DNA of 64,000 nt, taken from NCBI GenBank assembly GCA_944321825.1, contig CALUMU010000004.1, positions 124,001-188,000 of the forward strand, given 5' to 3'. A program made the position numbers and the translations under genes. This DNA is from Candidatus Amulumruptor caecigallinarius. GTDB taxonomy: Bacteria > Bacteroidota > Bacteroidia > Bacteroidales > Muribaculaceae. This document shows, one piece after another, positions 26,021-34,967 of this stretch. The notes beneath the pieces are model-generated. The model had not been told where the DNA came from. It worked only from the letters and a program-made list of their open reading frames with translations, and made no database searches. Each line of letters opens with the position of its first letter. Position 1 is the stretch's first letter.

Positions 26021-27103
26021 TTACGTATTTCGGGCGGTGAGTTCGGCCATTGCCGGGATGAGGTTGCGGCGTATGGCATCGTTGGTGAGCCTGTGGCCGC
26101 AGGTTATGTTCTCGTATGCATCGCCAAAAAAGCGGATGTATTCGTCCTGGCAGTTGATGACATTGTCCTCGGTGCCGAAGATGGCGAAAGTCTCGCCGGT
26201 GTCCCTTTCGCTGAAAGATGCTAACTGCTGGCGTTCTAACCGTTGATAAGAGTCGCAGAGACTCTCGGTCACTTCAAATTCTGTGGCACCGTCAGCCCTT
26301 TTCTTGAAGAAGGGGACGACTCCGATTTTCTTGCGCATCGACTCCGACACATGGAACGACGGATTGACCAATATCTTCGGGACTCCGTCCAGTAGATTGG
26401 CAAACATTCCGCCCATTGATGTCCCCACTACTATGTCGACGCTTTCCTTGTCAATCAGTCCGCGCAGCATGTCGTATGCAGCAAAAGGGTCTATGGGTAA
26501 ATCCGGCGACAGGACTCGGCTTTCGGGTAGAAGACGCTGTATTTCGGCGGCGGTGCCGGAGTTGCCCGATGAGGCGAATCCATGGATGTAGAGGATGGTC
26601 TTCCCCACCAGCATGGATTTTGCAATGTCCTCATTTATGAGATCGACAGCGTCCAAGAGCGGTTTTATGTCAACGTCATCCGACTCGTCGGCTTGCTTGG
26701 CCAAAGACAATGCGATTTTGAACGCTTCCTGTAACCGCTCTGCGGTCATTATGGCGCGCCTGAGTTTGTAGAGCAAATCATTGCCAGCCCAGTAATCGAA
26801 GCACACTGTAGCTAAAACATCCATGTATGTTTCGCTTGCGTTGAAGTGGGTATGCAGGAAATGCGACTCGTTCATTAGATTGGCTGCCTCAAGGAGATAG
26901 AAATAATCTTCCTGGTCATCCTCGTGTACTGTCACATCGACATGTACACTCCGTGTCATCGGCAGTATCTCGATTATCGTATCGTTCTGGAGTATGATAG
27001 CCGTGCCTTGCGCATCGCGGACTGCATATCCCCATTCGCGCAGTGCATCGAGGACTGTTTCCCTGGCATTCATAGTGCCGCTGTGTCGGTTGTTGTCTAG
27101 CAT
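26021..27103 (-). CDS. YqiA/UPF0227-type alpha/beta-hydrolase with extra N-terminal domain
   Basis: 360 aa from the ATG at 27103; an ATG at 27073 (MNARETVLDAL) is an equally good start. The C-terminal half (about 167-360) is a compact esterase fold: ILYIHGFASSGNSGTA, nucleophile elbow GTSMGGMFA, FAIFGTEDNVI and a late His in CGHRLT. It matches YqiA/YcfP small esterases. The first ~165 residues form a separate domain (TIIEILPMTRSVHVDVTVHEDD, then a helical part) that I do not recognise; in style it recalls the YbjN/CesT chaperone-like fold. No operon partner is evident. The substrate is unknown. Confidence 0.72.
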   Translation of the reverse strand: MLDNNRHSGTMNARETVLDALREWGYAVRDAQGTAIILQNDTIIEILPMTRSVHVDVTVHEDDQEDYFYLLEAANLMNESHFLHTHFNASETYMDVLATVCFDYWAGNDLLYKLRRAIMTAERLQEAFKIALSLAKQADESDDVDIKPLLDAVDLINEDIAKSMLVGKTILYIHGFASSGNSGTAAEIQRLLPESRVLSPDLPIDPFAAYDMLRGLIDKESVDIVVGTSMGGMFANLLDGVPKILVNPSFHVSESMRKKIGVVPFFKKRADGATEFEVTESLCDSYQRLERQQLASFSERDTGETFAIFGTEDNVINCQDEYIRFFGDAYENITCGHRLTNDAIRRNLIPAMAELTARNT

Positions 27104-27277
27104 AACTTAATATAGGTATATAGTATCTGTGTCAGTTTGTTATTCGGGTTGTCAGCGGTTGCCTTTGGCGCGGTTGTGGTGCTTGCAGAGCATTCATTTC
27201 AATTTCATTAAATTGGATATAAAACTCTCGTCGTTTTTGGCGTTCTTAGCCCCTTGCAAGTTGGTATTTGCCATAGG

Positions 27278-28108
27278 TTACTTCTTTTTCTTAGAAAGGA
27301 TTTTCTTTTCTTCTGACTTAAGGCGACGTTCCACTTTCTTGACATCCTCAGCAGGGGGAAGAGCTTCAGGGATAATACCCCTATCAAGTAGCATACCTCT
27401 GACAGCGGAGTTATTGTCAATATGCTCTCGTTCAATACCAGTTTGGCCATGCAGGTCTTTTTGTTGAACGTTTACATATGTCATCTCAGCAGCGAGGTCT
27501 TTAGCTTTGATGGCGATAGTAGATAGAAAATCTGCTAACGGTCTTTTTTCTGGAGCACCGACACGACGCTTCATCATAGCTGTGTCAAGACCGAATAATG
27601 CACGGTCGCCTTTGGTTCGGATTATCGCGAATCCCTTTGAATCGACACCACGTTCATATAATACTCCTGACAATGTGTGTTCTGTTTCAGCAAGTTTGGC
27701 ACGCGCCTGGACGCGTTCATAGTCAAGAATGCGTTGATGTACAAGCTCGGCTCGGCGACTCTGTATGGCAAAATAGTTTTGGGCAAATGCAATTTCAGGT
27801 TTCCGTGGATCGCCATTTTGAGCAATCAGATAGCAAGCATAGCGTGTTAACATGACATCATCTATCTGACGTTCGGCTCCAGAACCGAGTGCGACCATTT
27901 TGCTGATGTCAGCAAAATGGTCTGAAACCGCTTCACCTGCGTTTCTGGCAGATTCCTTGGCCTTTTCAATGATGGATTGAAAGTTACGCCATTGAACATA
28001 TCCCATGACAGGAGCAAGCTTTCGTGCACTCCAACATTCCACGCCCTCATATTTGATGGCAATGGACTCGAATCTATGAAACAGTTCTTGTATCTCTTGT
28101 GCTTTCAT
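27278..28108 (-). CDS. dinD: DNA damage-inducible protein D (DinD)-like
   Basis: 276 aa from the ATG at 28108 (MKAQEIQELFHRFE); the frame extends upstream to 28147 but that would overlap the transporter gene. Family features are FESIAIKYEGVECWSARKLAPVMGY at the N-terminus (a Bro-N/ANT-like fold), the central DDVMLTRYACYLIAQNGDPRKPEIAFAQNYFA stretch, and RGMLLDRGIIPE before a Lys-rich C-terminus. In E. coli DinD is SOS-induced and inhibits RecA filaments. It lies 22 bp after the MFS gene, but its base composition looks more AT-rich than its neighbours, which suggests acquisition. No LexA site was sought successfully. Confidence 0.85.
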   Translation of the reverse strand: MKAQEIQELFHRFESIAIKYEGVECWSARKLAPVMGYVQWRNFQSIIEKAKESARNAGEAVSDHFADISKMVALGSGAERQIDDVMLTRYACYLIAQNGDPRKPEIAFAQNYFAIQSRRAELVHQRILDYERVQARAKLAETEHTLSGVLYERGVDSKGFAIIRTKGDRALFGLDTAMMKRRVGAPEKRPLADFLSTIAIKAKDLAAEMTYVNVQQKDLHGQTGIEREHIDNNSAVRGMLLDRGIIPEALPPAEDVKKVERRLKSEEKKILSKKKK

Positions 28109-28130
28109 ATATGTATCAGAGGCAGGGCGG

Positions 28131-29963
28131 TTATTCGAGGCCGTCAAGCTCTACGGCTTCGTCGGTGGAGGGCTGCTTGTTGGGGAGCTCGAGGCCGTAG
28201 TGGCGCTTGGCATCGAGGGCTTTGAGCCAGAGGCCGAACAGCAGGGCGAGGACTCCGAGCGATGCGAAGATGAGCATCGGGACGGTATAGTTGTAGCTCA
28301 GAGGGTTCATGACCCCGACATTGGTGGCTACGAGCACAGCTCCGATAAGCATCGGGAAGGAGTAGAGTCCGATATTCTGTATCCAGAAGATGACGGCGTA
28401 GGCCGAACCGAGCAGTTTGCCGTCGACGAGCTTCGGTACGGACGGCCACAACGATGCGGGTACTAACGAGAATGATATGCCGAGAAGGACGATGGCGATG
28501 AATGCGACCGTAAAGCCGAGCCAGCCGGTAGGTTCGTTGATGCTGTCGATGGTCAGGCGGAAATCTTCGTCAATCTTCATCGCCTGTGCGAAGTCGATCT
28601 GCGTTTCACGGTCGGAGAGAAACGAGATCAACGCTTCGGCTGATGCTTCGGGGTCGGCGGCTCCGGGCTGTTCAAACGCTTTGCGGGGATTGAACACGAG
28701 GGTTTCCCCGGTCTTTTTGCCGATAAACAGCTGCTTGACCTCGTCGTTGGCGAAATTGTCGATGCCGAACACTACATGCACTGCGGCATTAGGTGTGCCG
28801 TCGGAGGCTGGTCTGACACGCTCCACGTGGCCTGACACTATTGCTTCGGTGCCGTTGATGACTCCTGTTTCGGCTCCGCGCAGCAGCGGCAGGCCGAGGG
28901 CGAATGTCAGATGGCATACTATCATCAGCAACGCTCCGAAGATGAGCATGGTCGCCCCTTTGCCCTTGGTGTCAAGGTAGTTGCCGAGGAATGGGGTCAC
29001 GGCAGCAGCTCCGAGAGGGAATACTGAAAATATGAGTCCGGCGGTCTTTACGGATATGCCTAACTCGCACTGGAGCATATTGGCGGCGTATTTCTGGAAT
29101 GGGAAAATGGCTGAATAATACAGCACGCACAGGAGAGCGACAATCCAGAACACTCCGCTGGAAAAAATCTTGCCGAGGTCGCTGAAGCGGAACGGATCCT
29201 CTTTCTCTTCGGTATTGCCTATCTGGCTTTCAAGTTTCTTGTCCATGAATCCATAGACTATGAAGCAAATGAGGCCGATCAGCAGCAACAGCACAGCAAA
29301 TCCTACGGGACGTGTCACCGAGAGGTTGTCGCCAAGGGTTGCTATCCATGGCGACCCGATGAACACTGCAAACACGCCTACTCGGGCCAGAGCCATTTCC
29401 ACGCCCATTGCCAGAGCCATCTCCTTGCCGGCAAACCACTTGACTATACCGCGCGACACGGTGATGCCGGCCATCTCCACTCCGCAGCCGAATATCATAA
29501 AGCCGACAGCCGAGAATTTTGCCGAGGCAGGCATCCCTTTAAAAAACGGTGTCACATTCCACCATGCCGAGGGAAGGTTGAGGTTGGCATCAAACCATGC
29601 TGCCAGCGAGCTTGACGTGAAAGCGTCGGTCAGAGCATAATAGTTTATGGCCGCTCCGATGAGCATGACTGTGCCAGACAGGATGGCGGTGAAGCGTACT
29701 CCCATCTTGTCAAGAATGACTCCGGCAAAGATGAGAAAGAATATGAATACGTTGAGGAAAGTTTCCGATGAAGCGAAGTTGCCGTAGGTCGACGGGTCCC
29801 AGCCCTTGAGTATCTGGAGTGATGACTGGAGTGGGGACAGTATGTCCATGAAGATGTAGCTGAAGAACATCGCCGAGGCAAGCAGTGCCAGAGCGGTCCA
29901 TCGAGCCCATTTCTTGTCGCTCAACACCTGTGAGCTGACGGATGGGGTGGTTGTTGTAGCCAT
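28131..29963 (-). CDS. MFS transporter with a trigger-factor-like periplasmic insert
   Basis: 610 aa, far longer than the usual 400-450. About twelve membrane helices: nine before residue 360 and three after 480. The segment between them (about 362-480) is hydrophilic and reads SGHVERVR, VVFGIDNFANDEVKQLFIGK, GETLVFNPRKAFEQ, MKIDEDFRLTIDSI, closely resembling the PPIase (FKBP-like) part of Bacteroidales trigger factor. If the N-terminus is cytoplasmic, this loop between helices 9 and 10 is periplasmic. The membrane part resembles MFSD1-like carriers; the substrate is unknown. The stop lies 22 bp before dinD. Confidence 0.8.
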   Translation of the reverse strand: MATTTTPSVSSQVLSDKKWARWTALALLASAMFFSYIFMDILSPLQSSLQILKGWDPSTYGNFASSETFLNVFIFFLIFAGVILDKMGVRFTAILSGTVMLIGAAINYYALTDAFTSSSLAAWFDANLNLPSAWWNVTPFFKGMPASAKFSAVGFMIFGCGVEMAGITVSRGIVKWFAGKEMALAMGVEMALARVGVFAVFIGSPWIATLGDNLSVTRPVGFAVLLLLIGLICFIVYGFMDKKLESQIGNTEEKEDPFRFSDLGKIFSSGVFWIVALLCVLYYSAIFPFQKYAANMLQCELGISVKTAGLIFSVFPLGAAAVTPFLGNYLDTKGKGATMLIFGALLMIVCHLTFALGLPLLRGAETGVINGTEAIVSGHVERVRPASDGTPNAAVHVVFGIDNFANDEVKQLFIGKKTGETLVFNPRKAFEQPGAADPEASAEALISFLSDRETQIDFAQAMKIDEDFRLTIDSINEPTGWLGFTVAFIAIVLLGISFSLVPASLWPSVPKLVDGKLLGSAYAVIFWIQNIGLYSFPMLIGAVLVATNVGVMNPLSYNYTVPMLIFASLGVLALLFGLWLKALDAKRHYGLELPNKQPSTDEAVELDGLE

Positions 29964-30045
29964 TGTGTATAAGTATGATTGACTGGTTTGATAATTACGC
30001 TAAGTTTCAAAGAAACAAATTTAGCTTATTATTTTTTAACATGTA

Positions 30046-30178
30046 AGAGTGTGTTTACTTTTAACATTATAATTCGTTCGTCTGTGACCTATGACTCGAA
30101 ACCAGCCTCGCAATGTTAATTTGTGATAAGTTTAAATCAGTTCTATAAAAATTTTTAATGTTAAAGTAAACACACTCT
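30046..30178. repeat. 133-bp segment bounded by 22-bp inverted repeats (inverton- or MITE-like)
   Basis: Left arm 30046-30068 begins AGAGTGTGTTTACTTT; right arm 30157-30178 is its complement with one T fewer. The arms flank 88 bp between the divergent MFS and AI-2E-family genes. The interior contains an 18-bp stretch (30126-30143) identical to 13711-13728 upstream of susC. It could be an invertible regulatory segment, a miniature transposable element, or a large cruciform. No target duplication longer than one base is obvious. Confidence 0.6.
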
Positions 30179-30201
30179 AAAAAATCGGCTGGATTATTTT
30201 T

Positions 30202-30209
30202 CGTAATTT
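30202..30209 (+). promoter_or_regulatory. promoter -7 box of the AI-2E-family/mltG operon
   Basis: TAATTTTG matches TAnnTTTG and ends 34 bp before the ATG at 30244. It overlaps the zone of an upstream GTG, ruling that GTG out as the start. Confidence 0.55.
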
Positions 30210-30243
30210 TGTGTCATATACTGTTACGACAAGTCGCATCAAC

Positions 30244-31380
30244 ATGCCGAATACACATTCACGCCCCTACACGTTTGACCGAGTGGTAAGGATATTGTTT
30301 ACCATTGCCCTGCTGGCGGTGGCGATATATCTTATCAATTATCTTAAAGCAGTGCTGCTGCCGTTTGGCGTGGCATGTCTTATAGCTTATATATTGGAGC
30401 CGTTCGTGCAGTTCAACCGCCGCCTACTGCATCTGCGTGGGCGCATCATTGCGGTTTTTGTGACATTGTTTGAGTCTCTGTTTATCATCTCGATAGCGAG
30501 TGCTTTTGCTGTCCCGTATATAATCGCGGAGTTCAGGGAGATGGGTCATCTGCTGCAAGATTACGCCAGCAGCGAGCTCCACATACCCTATCTGCCGGAG
30601 GAGATACATTCGTTTATCCGCCGGAATATCGACCTTGACGGTCTTTCGCGTATGATAACTAAGGACGAGTGGATTACCATTATCGAAGGAACGTTCCGTA
30701 CGGCATGGGAGCTGATAACCAACAGCATCAGCTTCATGCTCGGTATTCTCAACTGGGTAATGGTGATTCTTTATGTCATATTCCTGATGATAGACTATGA
30801 CCGGCTGGAGCGGGGACTGCGTTGGGTGGTGCCTCCTAAATACCGCCGCCCGGTGTTCCATATCGCCAATGACATCAAGACGAGTATGAACCATTATTTC
30901 CGTGGACAGTCATTGATCGCTTTTATTGTAGGTGTGCTGTTCTGTATCGGGTTCACTATCGTAGGTGTGCCGTTGGCTATACCGTTGGGCCTTCTTATCG
31001 GCTTGATGAACATGGTGCCGTATCTCCAGCTCGCATCGTTTCCGCTGACGGCGTTCTTGTGCATGGTGGCTTCGGTAGGCGAGGGCGGCAATTTCTGGAC
31101 CATCTTCGGCGAGGCTTTTTTGGTGTACTGTGTCGTTCAGGTTATCCAGGACTTGTTCCTCACGCCTAAAATCATGGGTAAAGCCATGGGACTCAATCCG
31201 GCCATCATACTGTTCTCGCTGTCGGTGTGGGGGAGCCTTTTAGGAATCCTTGGCATGATTATAGCTCTGCCGCTGACTACATTGGTGATTGCATACTATA
31301 ACAAATACATCATATCACGCGGAAACATAGAGGCTGAGGCTTCTGCTGATAATAAGATAGAGGAAAGAAACGAATGTTGA
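30244..31380 (+). CDS. AI-2E family (PerM/YdiK-like) membrane permease
   Basis: 378 aa from the ATG at 30244 (MPNTHSRPYTFDRVV). Seven to eight hydrophobic segments with the family arrangement: two N-terminal helices, an amphipathic middle (about 80-140), DYDRLERGLRWVVPPKYR, GQSLIAFIVG, PLGLLIGLMNMVPYLQ, and the C-terminal IQDLFLTPKIMGKAMGLNPAIILFSL. Family members export various small molecules or ions; the AI-2 role is established for only a few, so no substrate is claimed. The stop overlaps the mltG ATG, so the two genes are translationally linked. Confidence 0.88.
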   Translation: MPNTHSRPYTFDRVVRILFTIALLAVAIYLINYLKAVLLPFGVACLIAYILEPFVQFNRRLLHLRGRIIAVFVTLFESLFIISIASAFAVPYIIAEFREMGHLLQDYASSELHIPYLPEEIHSFIRRNIDLDGLSRMITKDEWITIIEGTFRTAWELITNSISFMLGILNWVMVILYVIFLMIDYDRLERGLRWVVPPKYRRPVFHIANDIKTSMNHYFRGQSLIAFIVGVLFCIGFTIVGVPLAIPLGLLIGLMNMVPYLQLASFPLTAFLCMVASVGEGGNFWTIFGEAFLVYCVVQVIQDLFLTPKIMGKAMGLNPAIILFSLSVWGSLLGILGMIIALPLTTLVIAYYNKYIISRGNIEAEASADNKIEERNEC

Positions 31381-32510
31381 GAAAGCCTATGTCAGACAAT
31401 CAATCGAAGCCAGAACAACCTAAGGCAGCACAGCCGAAACGGCCTCGCAGACCATCTGCTCCACGTTCACGCCGGCAGTCCAAACAGTCCAAGGCTGTCA
31501 GTCGCGTCAATCCTGTCACATGGCTGTTTATAGGGTTAGGGGCGGTGGCTGTCGTGGTCGTGCTATGGCTTGTCGGGCTTGACGGCTACCGTGGCGACTC
31601 TGTGAGGGTGACTGTGCCACATGATGCCACTGCGTCGCAGGTGCGTGACAGCCTTGATGTGCGTCTCGGAAAGTCGATGGGCAAGCGGGTCTACACATTG
31701 TGGCGGCTTATGGGCGGCACCCCCTCTAAGGCTCATGGGAGCTACCTCGTCACACGTGGCGAGATGGCATTGAAGATAGCTCGTAACCTGTCGCGGGGAC
31801 GGCAGACTCCTGTCACGGTGACGTTTAACAATATCCGCACCATGCCTCAGCTCGCTGACAAGATGGCCTCCATGCTCGACTTCAGCAGCGAGGAATTTCT
31901 TGAAGCCTGCCGCACGGTACTCCCGCCGATGGGCTTCTCGGATGAGTCGCAGTATCCGGCGGCGTTTCTCCCTGACAGTTACGAGTTTTATTGGACCGCT
32001 TCGGCGGAGGATGTCGTGGCAAAACTTGCCGGCCACCGTAACCGTTTCTGGACCGACGAGCGGCGTGACCGCGCACGTGCACTCGGGCTCTCGCCTGTCG
32101 AAGTAGCCACTGTGGCATCGATAGCGGAGGAGGAGACGGCCAAGAAGGATGAGCGACCCATGGTGGCGCGGCTGTATCTCAACCGTATCGACCGAGGGAT
32201 GAAGCTCCAGGCTGACCCTACCGTCAAATATGCGATAGGGGACTTCTCTATACGTCGCATCACTAACTCCATGCTCTCGACCCCCTCACCTTATAATACC
32301 TATGTCATCAAGGGCCTGCCTCCCGGTCCTATCCGCATAGCAGATGCTGCGACAATCGACGGAGTGTTGAACGCACCTCGGCATGGCTACCTGTACATGT
32401 GTGCACGTGAGGATTTCTCAGGCTATCATAATTTCGCGTCAGATTATGCCGCTCACCGAGCCAATGCTGCCCGTTACCGCTCGGAACTTGACCGGCGCGG
32501 CATAAAATGA
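31374..32510 (+). CDS. mltG: endolytic murein transglycosylase MltG
   Basis: Cleaves nascent glycan strands in the inner-membrane-anchored peptidoglycan machinery and sets strand length. Basic, Pro-rich cytoplasmic tail, one membrane helix (about 49-69), LysM-like subdomain, then the YceG catalytic domain: PAAFLPDSYEFYW, ATVASIAEEETAKKDERPMVARLYLNRI (catalytic Glu in the EEE cluster), LQADPTVKYAIG and SPYNTYVIKGLPPGPI. 378 aa is typical. The ATG at 31374 overlaps the previous stop by 7 bp; an ATG at 31389 is an alternative. Confidence 0.95.
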   Translation: MLRKPMSDNQSKPEQPKAAQPKRPRRPSAPRSRRQSKQSKAVSRVNPVTWLFIGLGAVAVVVVLWLVGLDGYRGDSVRVTVPHDATASQVRDSLDVRLGKSMGKRVYTLWRLMGGTPSKAHGSYLVTRGEMALKIARNLSRGRQTPVTVTFNNIRTMPQLADKMASMLDFSSEEFLEACRTVLPPMGFSDESQYPAAFLPDSYEFYWTASAEDVVAKLAGHRNRFWTDERRDRARALGLSPVEVATVASIAEEETAKKDERPMVARLYLNRIDRGMKLQADPTVKYAIGDFSIRRITNSMLSTPSPYNTYVIKGLPPGPIRIADAATIDGVLNAPRHGYLYMCAREDFSGYHNFASDYAAHRANAARYRSELDRRGIK

Positions 32511-32532
32511 ACAATTTCTAAAAACTCAACAA

Positions 32533-34776
32533 ATGACGGCAGATGTTGTCAAAAAGGCATTGCAAGCCATTGCATCCGTGGTGGTGGCAGCATCCGCGTC
32601 ACCATTGGCAGGATGCCGCTTCGAAAAGCCAGCATCCCCGGCGGCATTGTATGAGTGTGAGAGCTATACGCTGTTTGCTGACAGCATCACCGACGGAATC
32701 CATGTAGGCTATGCCCCTGACGATACCACGTTGATAAGCACATTCCGCACAGCGACTGTGCCCGACACGTTGCATATACCGCAGCCCTCCATGTCGTTGC
32801 GTTACAGCAGCGATGCGCGTATGATTGATGCCGTCCATAACCTGTCTCTATGGGCGTTGGACAGTATTCCAGGCAATTTGTCTACGGCGGATATTTCCTA
32901 TCTGACCGATCTCGCGCTCTGTTACGTTGCCTCTGATAAGGCCAAGGAGCTATTAAGGTCCAAGGTGCGTGACGGTAGGGTAGTGCAGGGGCGGAGCTAT
33001 GGCGGTGGATTCCCTGTTGCTACTGATGCCGTGGCATGGATAGCGGCAGCGTGGAGCGTCTACGAAGTTACGGGTGATTATCGGTGGTTAGAAGAAATCT
33101 ACCCGGTGGCTCGTAAGACATTGGAAATCTATGAAACCGTTGTTGCCGACGCGTCGACAGGCTTGTTCAGGGGTATGCAGAGCGTGGCCGGGAATGCCAT
33201 ACATCCTTATCCGGCATGGATGACGCCAGTGGATATTTCGACCATTGAACCCATTACCGTCAACGCCTTGACTGCCCGCGCTTATGAAGCCGCTTCCATG
33301 ATGGCTATGGCTCTCGGGCATGACGGCACAGAGTACATGGCCAAGCGCAACCGCCTTGTCGAAGCAGTCAATACAACCTTGTGGGTGCCTGATGCGAGCA
33401 TGTACAGCATGTATCTCTATGGAGAGCCGTATCCGATTGCGGCCGGAGCTGTCGACAATCTCGGCCAAGGTCTTGCCATGGTCTATAATGTATCTACCCC
33501 GGAGATGTCAATAGCTGTGCAGTCGCATACACCGGTGCTGCCATTGGGTATCCCTGCCATGTATCCGCAGTTGTCGGACTCTGTGCCGGCAGTAATCGTG
33601 CCGGTTACGGAGGCTTATTGGGCCATTGCGGCATCACATTCTGGCAATACCGCTCTGTTGCAGCGCATGGTGGGTTCGTTGACGTACCTGTCGGCCATGA
33701 ATCTCGGCGTTTTCCCATATTATGACGCTTCGTCTGGCAAATGCCCGTCGGCTGTCAGGAATATGTCGGGCAGGAACCCTCTTGGAGCTGCCGCCAATAT
33801 CGCCGCCATCTATCGCGGCATGTTGGGGCTGCGCTTCACTCAGGGAGGTATAGAAATACACCCGAACATTCCGCCTACGGTCGATACCCGCCGCGAAGTG
33901 AGGAACTTGCGTTACCGCGACGGTCTGCTTCACATCCTCATCAACGGCTACGGTTCGGTAATCAGTTCGTACAAGATGGACGGAGCCGAACAGACAAGCC
34001 ACACCATCCCGTCGAACATCAAGGGGACGCACGTCATCGAGATTACTTTGGGGGGAAATACTCCGAAAGTATGTGAGATTAACGAAGCATCTGTTGCCGC
34101 GATGCCGGCGGTGCCGGTAGTTAATACAAGAAATGCGCGGCAGATACAGATAAAAAACTTCTCAGTCGGAGATGCTTATGAGGTGTATCTTAACGGTGTG
34201 CTTGATGAGCGGATTTTTGTTGATAAATACTATATCCACTCTGCTGAGGTCACGCAATTTACATCTGCGGCATTTGTCCCTGTCAGAGGATGGCAATATG
34301 CCGGGATGTCGTCACGTCCGATATATTTCTATCCACGCGAAAGCATCATGTCAGTGCCTGCCGACTCTTTAGCCTACACTGGCACATCGCTTATCAGCGA
34401 CAAGAAATTGGCTCGTCAGTTTGTCGAGACTACCGAGTCGTATCGTGGGAAGATGAGTTTCAACATCGTTGCGCCCGAGGCCGGAGAGTATCTGATGGAA
34501 GCTGTCTACAGCAATGCTCTTGCCGATGGAGAGGCGCGTTCGGGCTTGTGTGCCATCAGGCTTGTAAGCGTCAACGACTCCATATCAGGGGCATTGGTGA
34601 TGCCGCCGACTGTCAAAGATGAGTGGACGCTCACTTCGCGCAGCAACATGCTGCGCGTGAAGCTCCGTCAGGGTGTCAACCGTGTAAGCGTCATGTACAG
34701 GAAGCCGTACACGGTCAACAGCCATGTGACGCTCAACAATGTGCTTATCAAGACCGTGCGTTTCTACAAGTTATAG
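32533..34776 (+). CDS. six-hairpin glycosidase-like lipoprotein
   Basis: 747 aa. Lipobox PLAGC at residues 24-28, so probably envelope-anchored. Residues about 90-450 look like an (alpha/alpha)6 barrel of the six-hairpin glycosidase class: helix-rich, with GDYRWLEEIYPVARKTLEIYE, NLGQGLAMVY and NPLGAAANIAAIYRGMLGLRFTQGGIEIHPNIP, a segment typical of the barrel end in rhamnosidase- and phosphorylase-type enzymes. The remaining 300 residues are beta-rich accessory domains. Catalytic acids cannot be assigned by eye. It follows mltG by 22 bp, but no shared pathway is obvious. Confidence 0.65.
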   Translation: MTADVVKKALQAIASVVVAASASPLAGCRFEKPASPAALYECESYTLFADSITDGIHVGYAPDDTTLISTFRTATVPDTLHIPQPSMSLRYSSDARMIDAVHNLSLWALDSIPGNLSTADISYLTDLALCYVASDKAKELLRSKVRDGRVVQGRSYGGGFPVATDAVAWIAAAWSVYEVTGDYRWLEEIYPVARKTLEIYETVVADASTGLFRGMQSVAGNAIHPYPAWMTPVDISTIEPITVNALTARAYEAASMMAMALGHDGTEYMAKRNRLVEAVNTTLWVPDASMYSMYLYGEPYPIAAGAVDNLGQGLAMVYNVSTPEMSIAVQSHTPVLPLGIPAMYPQLSDSVPAVIVPVTEAYWAIAASHSGNTALLQRMVGSLTYLSAMNLGVFPYYDASSGKCPSAVRNMSGRNPLGAAANIAAIYRGMLGLRFTQGGIEIHPNIPPTVDTRREVRNLRYRDGLLHILINGYGSVISSYKMDGAEQTSHTIPSNIKGTHVIEITLGGNTPKVCEINEASVAAMPAVPVVNTRNARQIQIKNFSVGDAYEVYLNGVLDERIFVDKYYIHSAEVTQFTSAAFVPVRGWQYAGMSSRPIYFYPRESIMSVPADSLAYTGTSLISDKKLARQFVETTESYRGKMSFNIVAPEAGEYLMEAVYSNALADGEARSGLCAIRLVSVNDSISGALVMPPTVKDEWTLTSRSNMLRVKLRQGVNRVSVMYRKPYTVNSHVTLNNVLIKTVRFYKL

Positions 34777-34891
34777 CGGACGCACTAAGCAGATCCATTA
34801 TTAAGCGGCTTTTTAAGGACTATTTGCAACTTTTCTATCGTCATCATGCGTCTAATCTGTATAAAACCGTATAAGATTGATGAAAAATCAT

Positions 34892-34899
34892 TAAATTTG
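34892..34899 (+). promoter_or_regulatory. M16 protease promoter -7 box
   Basis: TAAATTTG, 69 bp before the ATG at 34968; no good -33 element. Confidence 0.4.
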
Positions 34900-34967
34900 G
34901 GAGTTACTTATATCTTCTCGTTTACGTAAATTCCAGTCAATACATACACACAAATTTACCAATCACA

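Noticed and set aside
30211-30243. GTG start extending the AI-2E-family permease
   Set aside because: It lies 2 bp after the TAATTTTG promoter box, at or before the expected transcription start.
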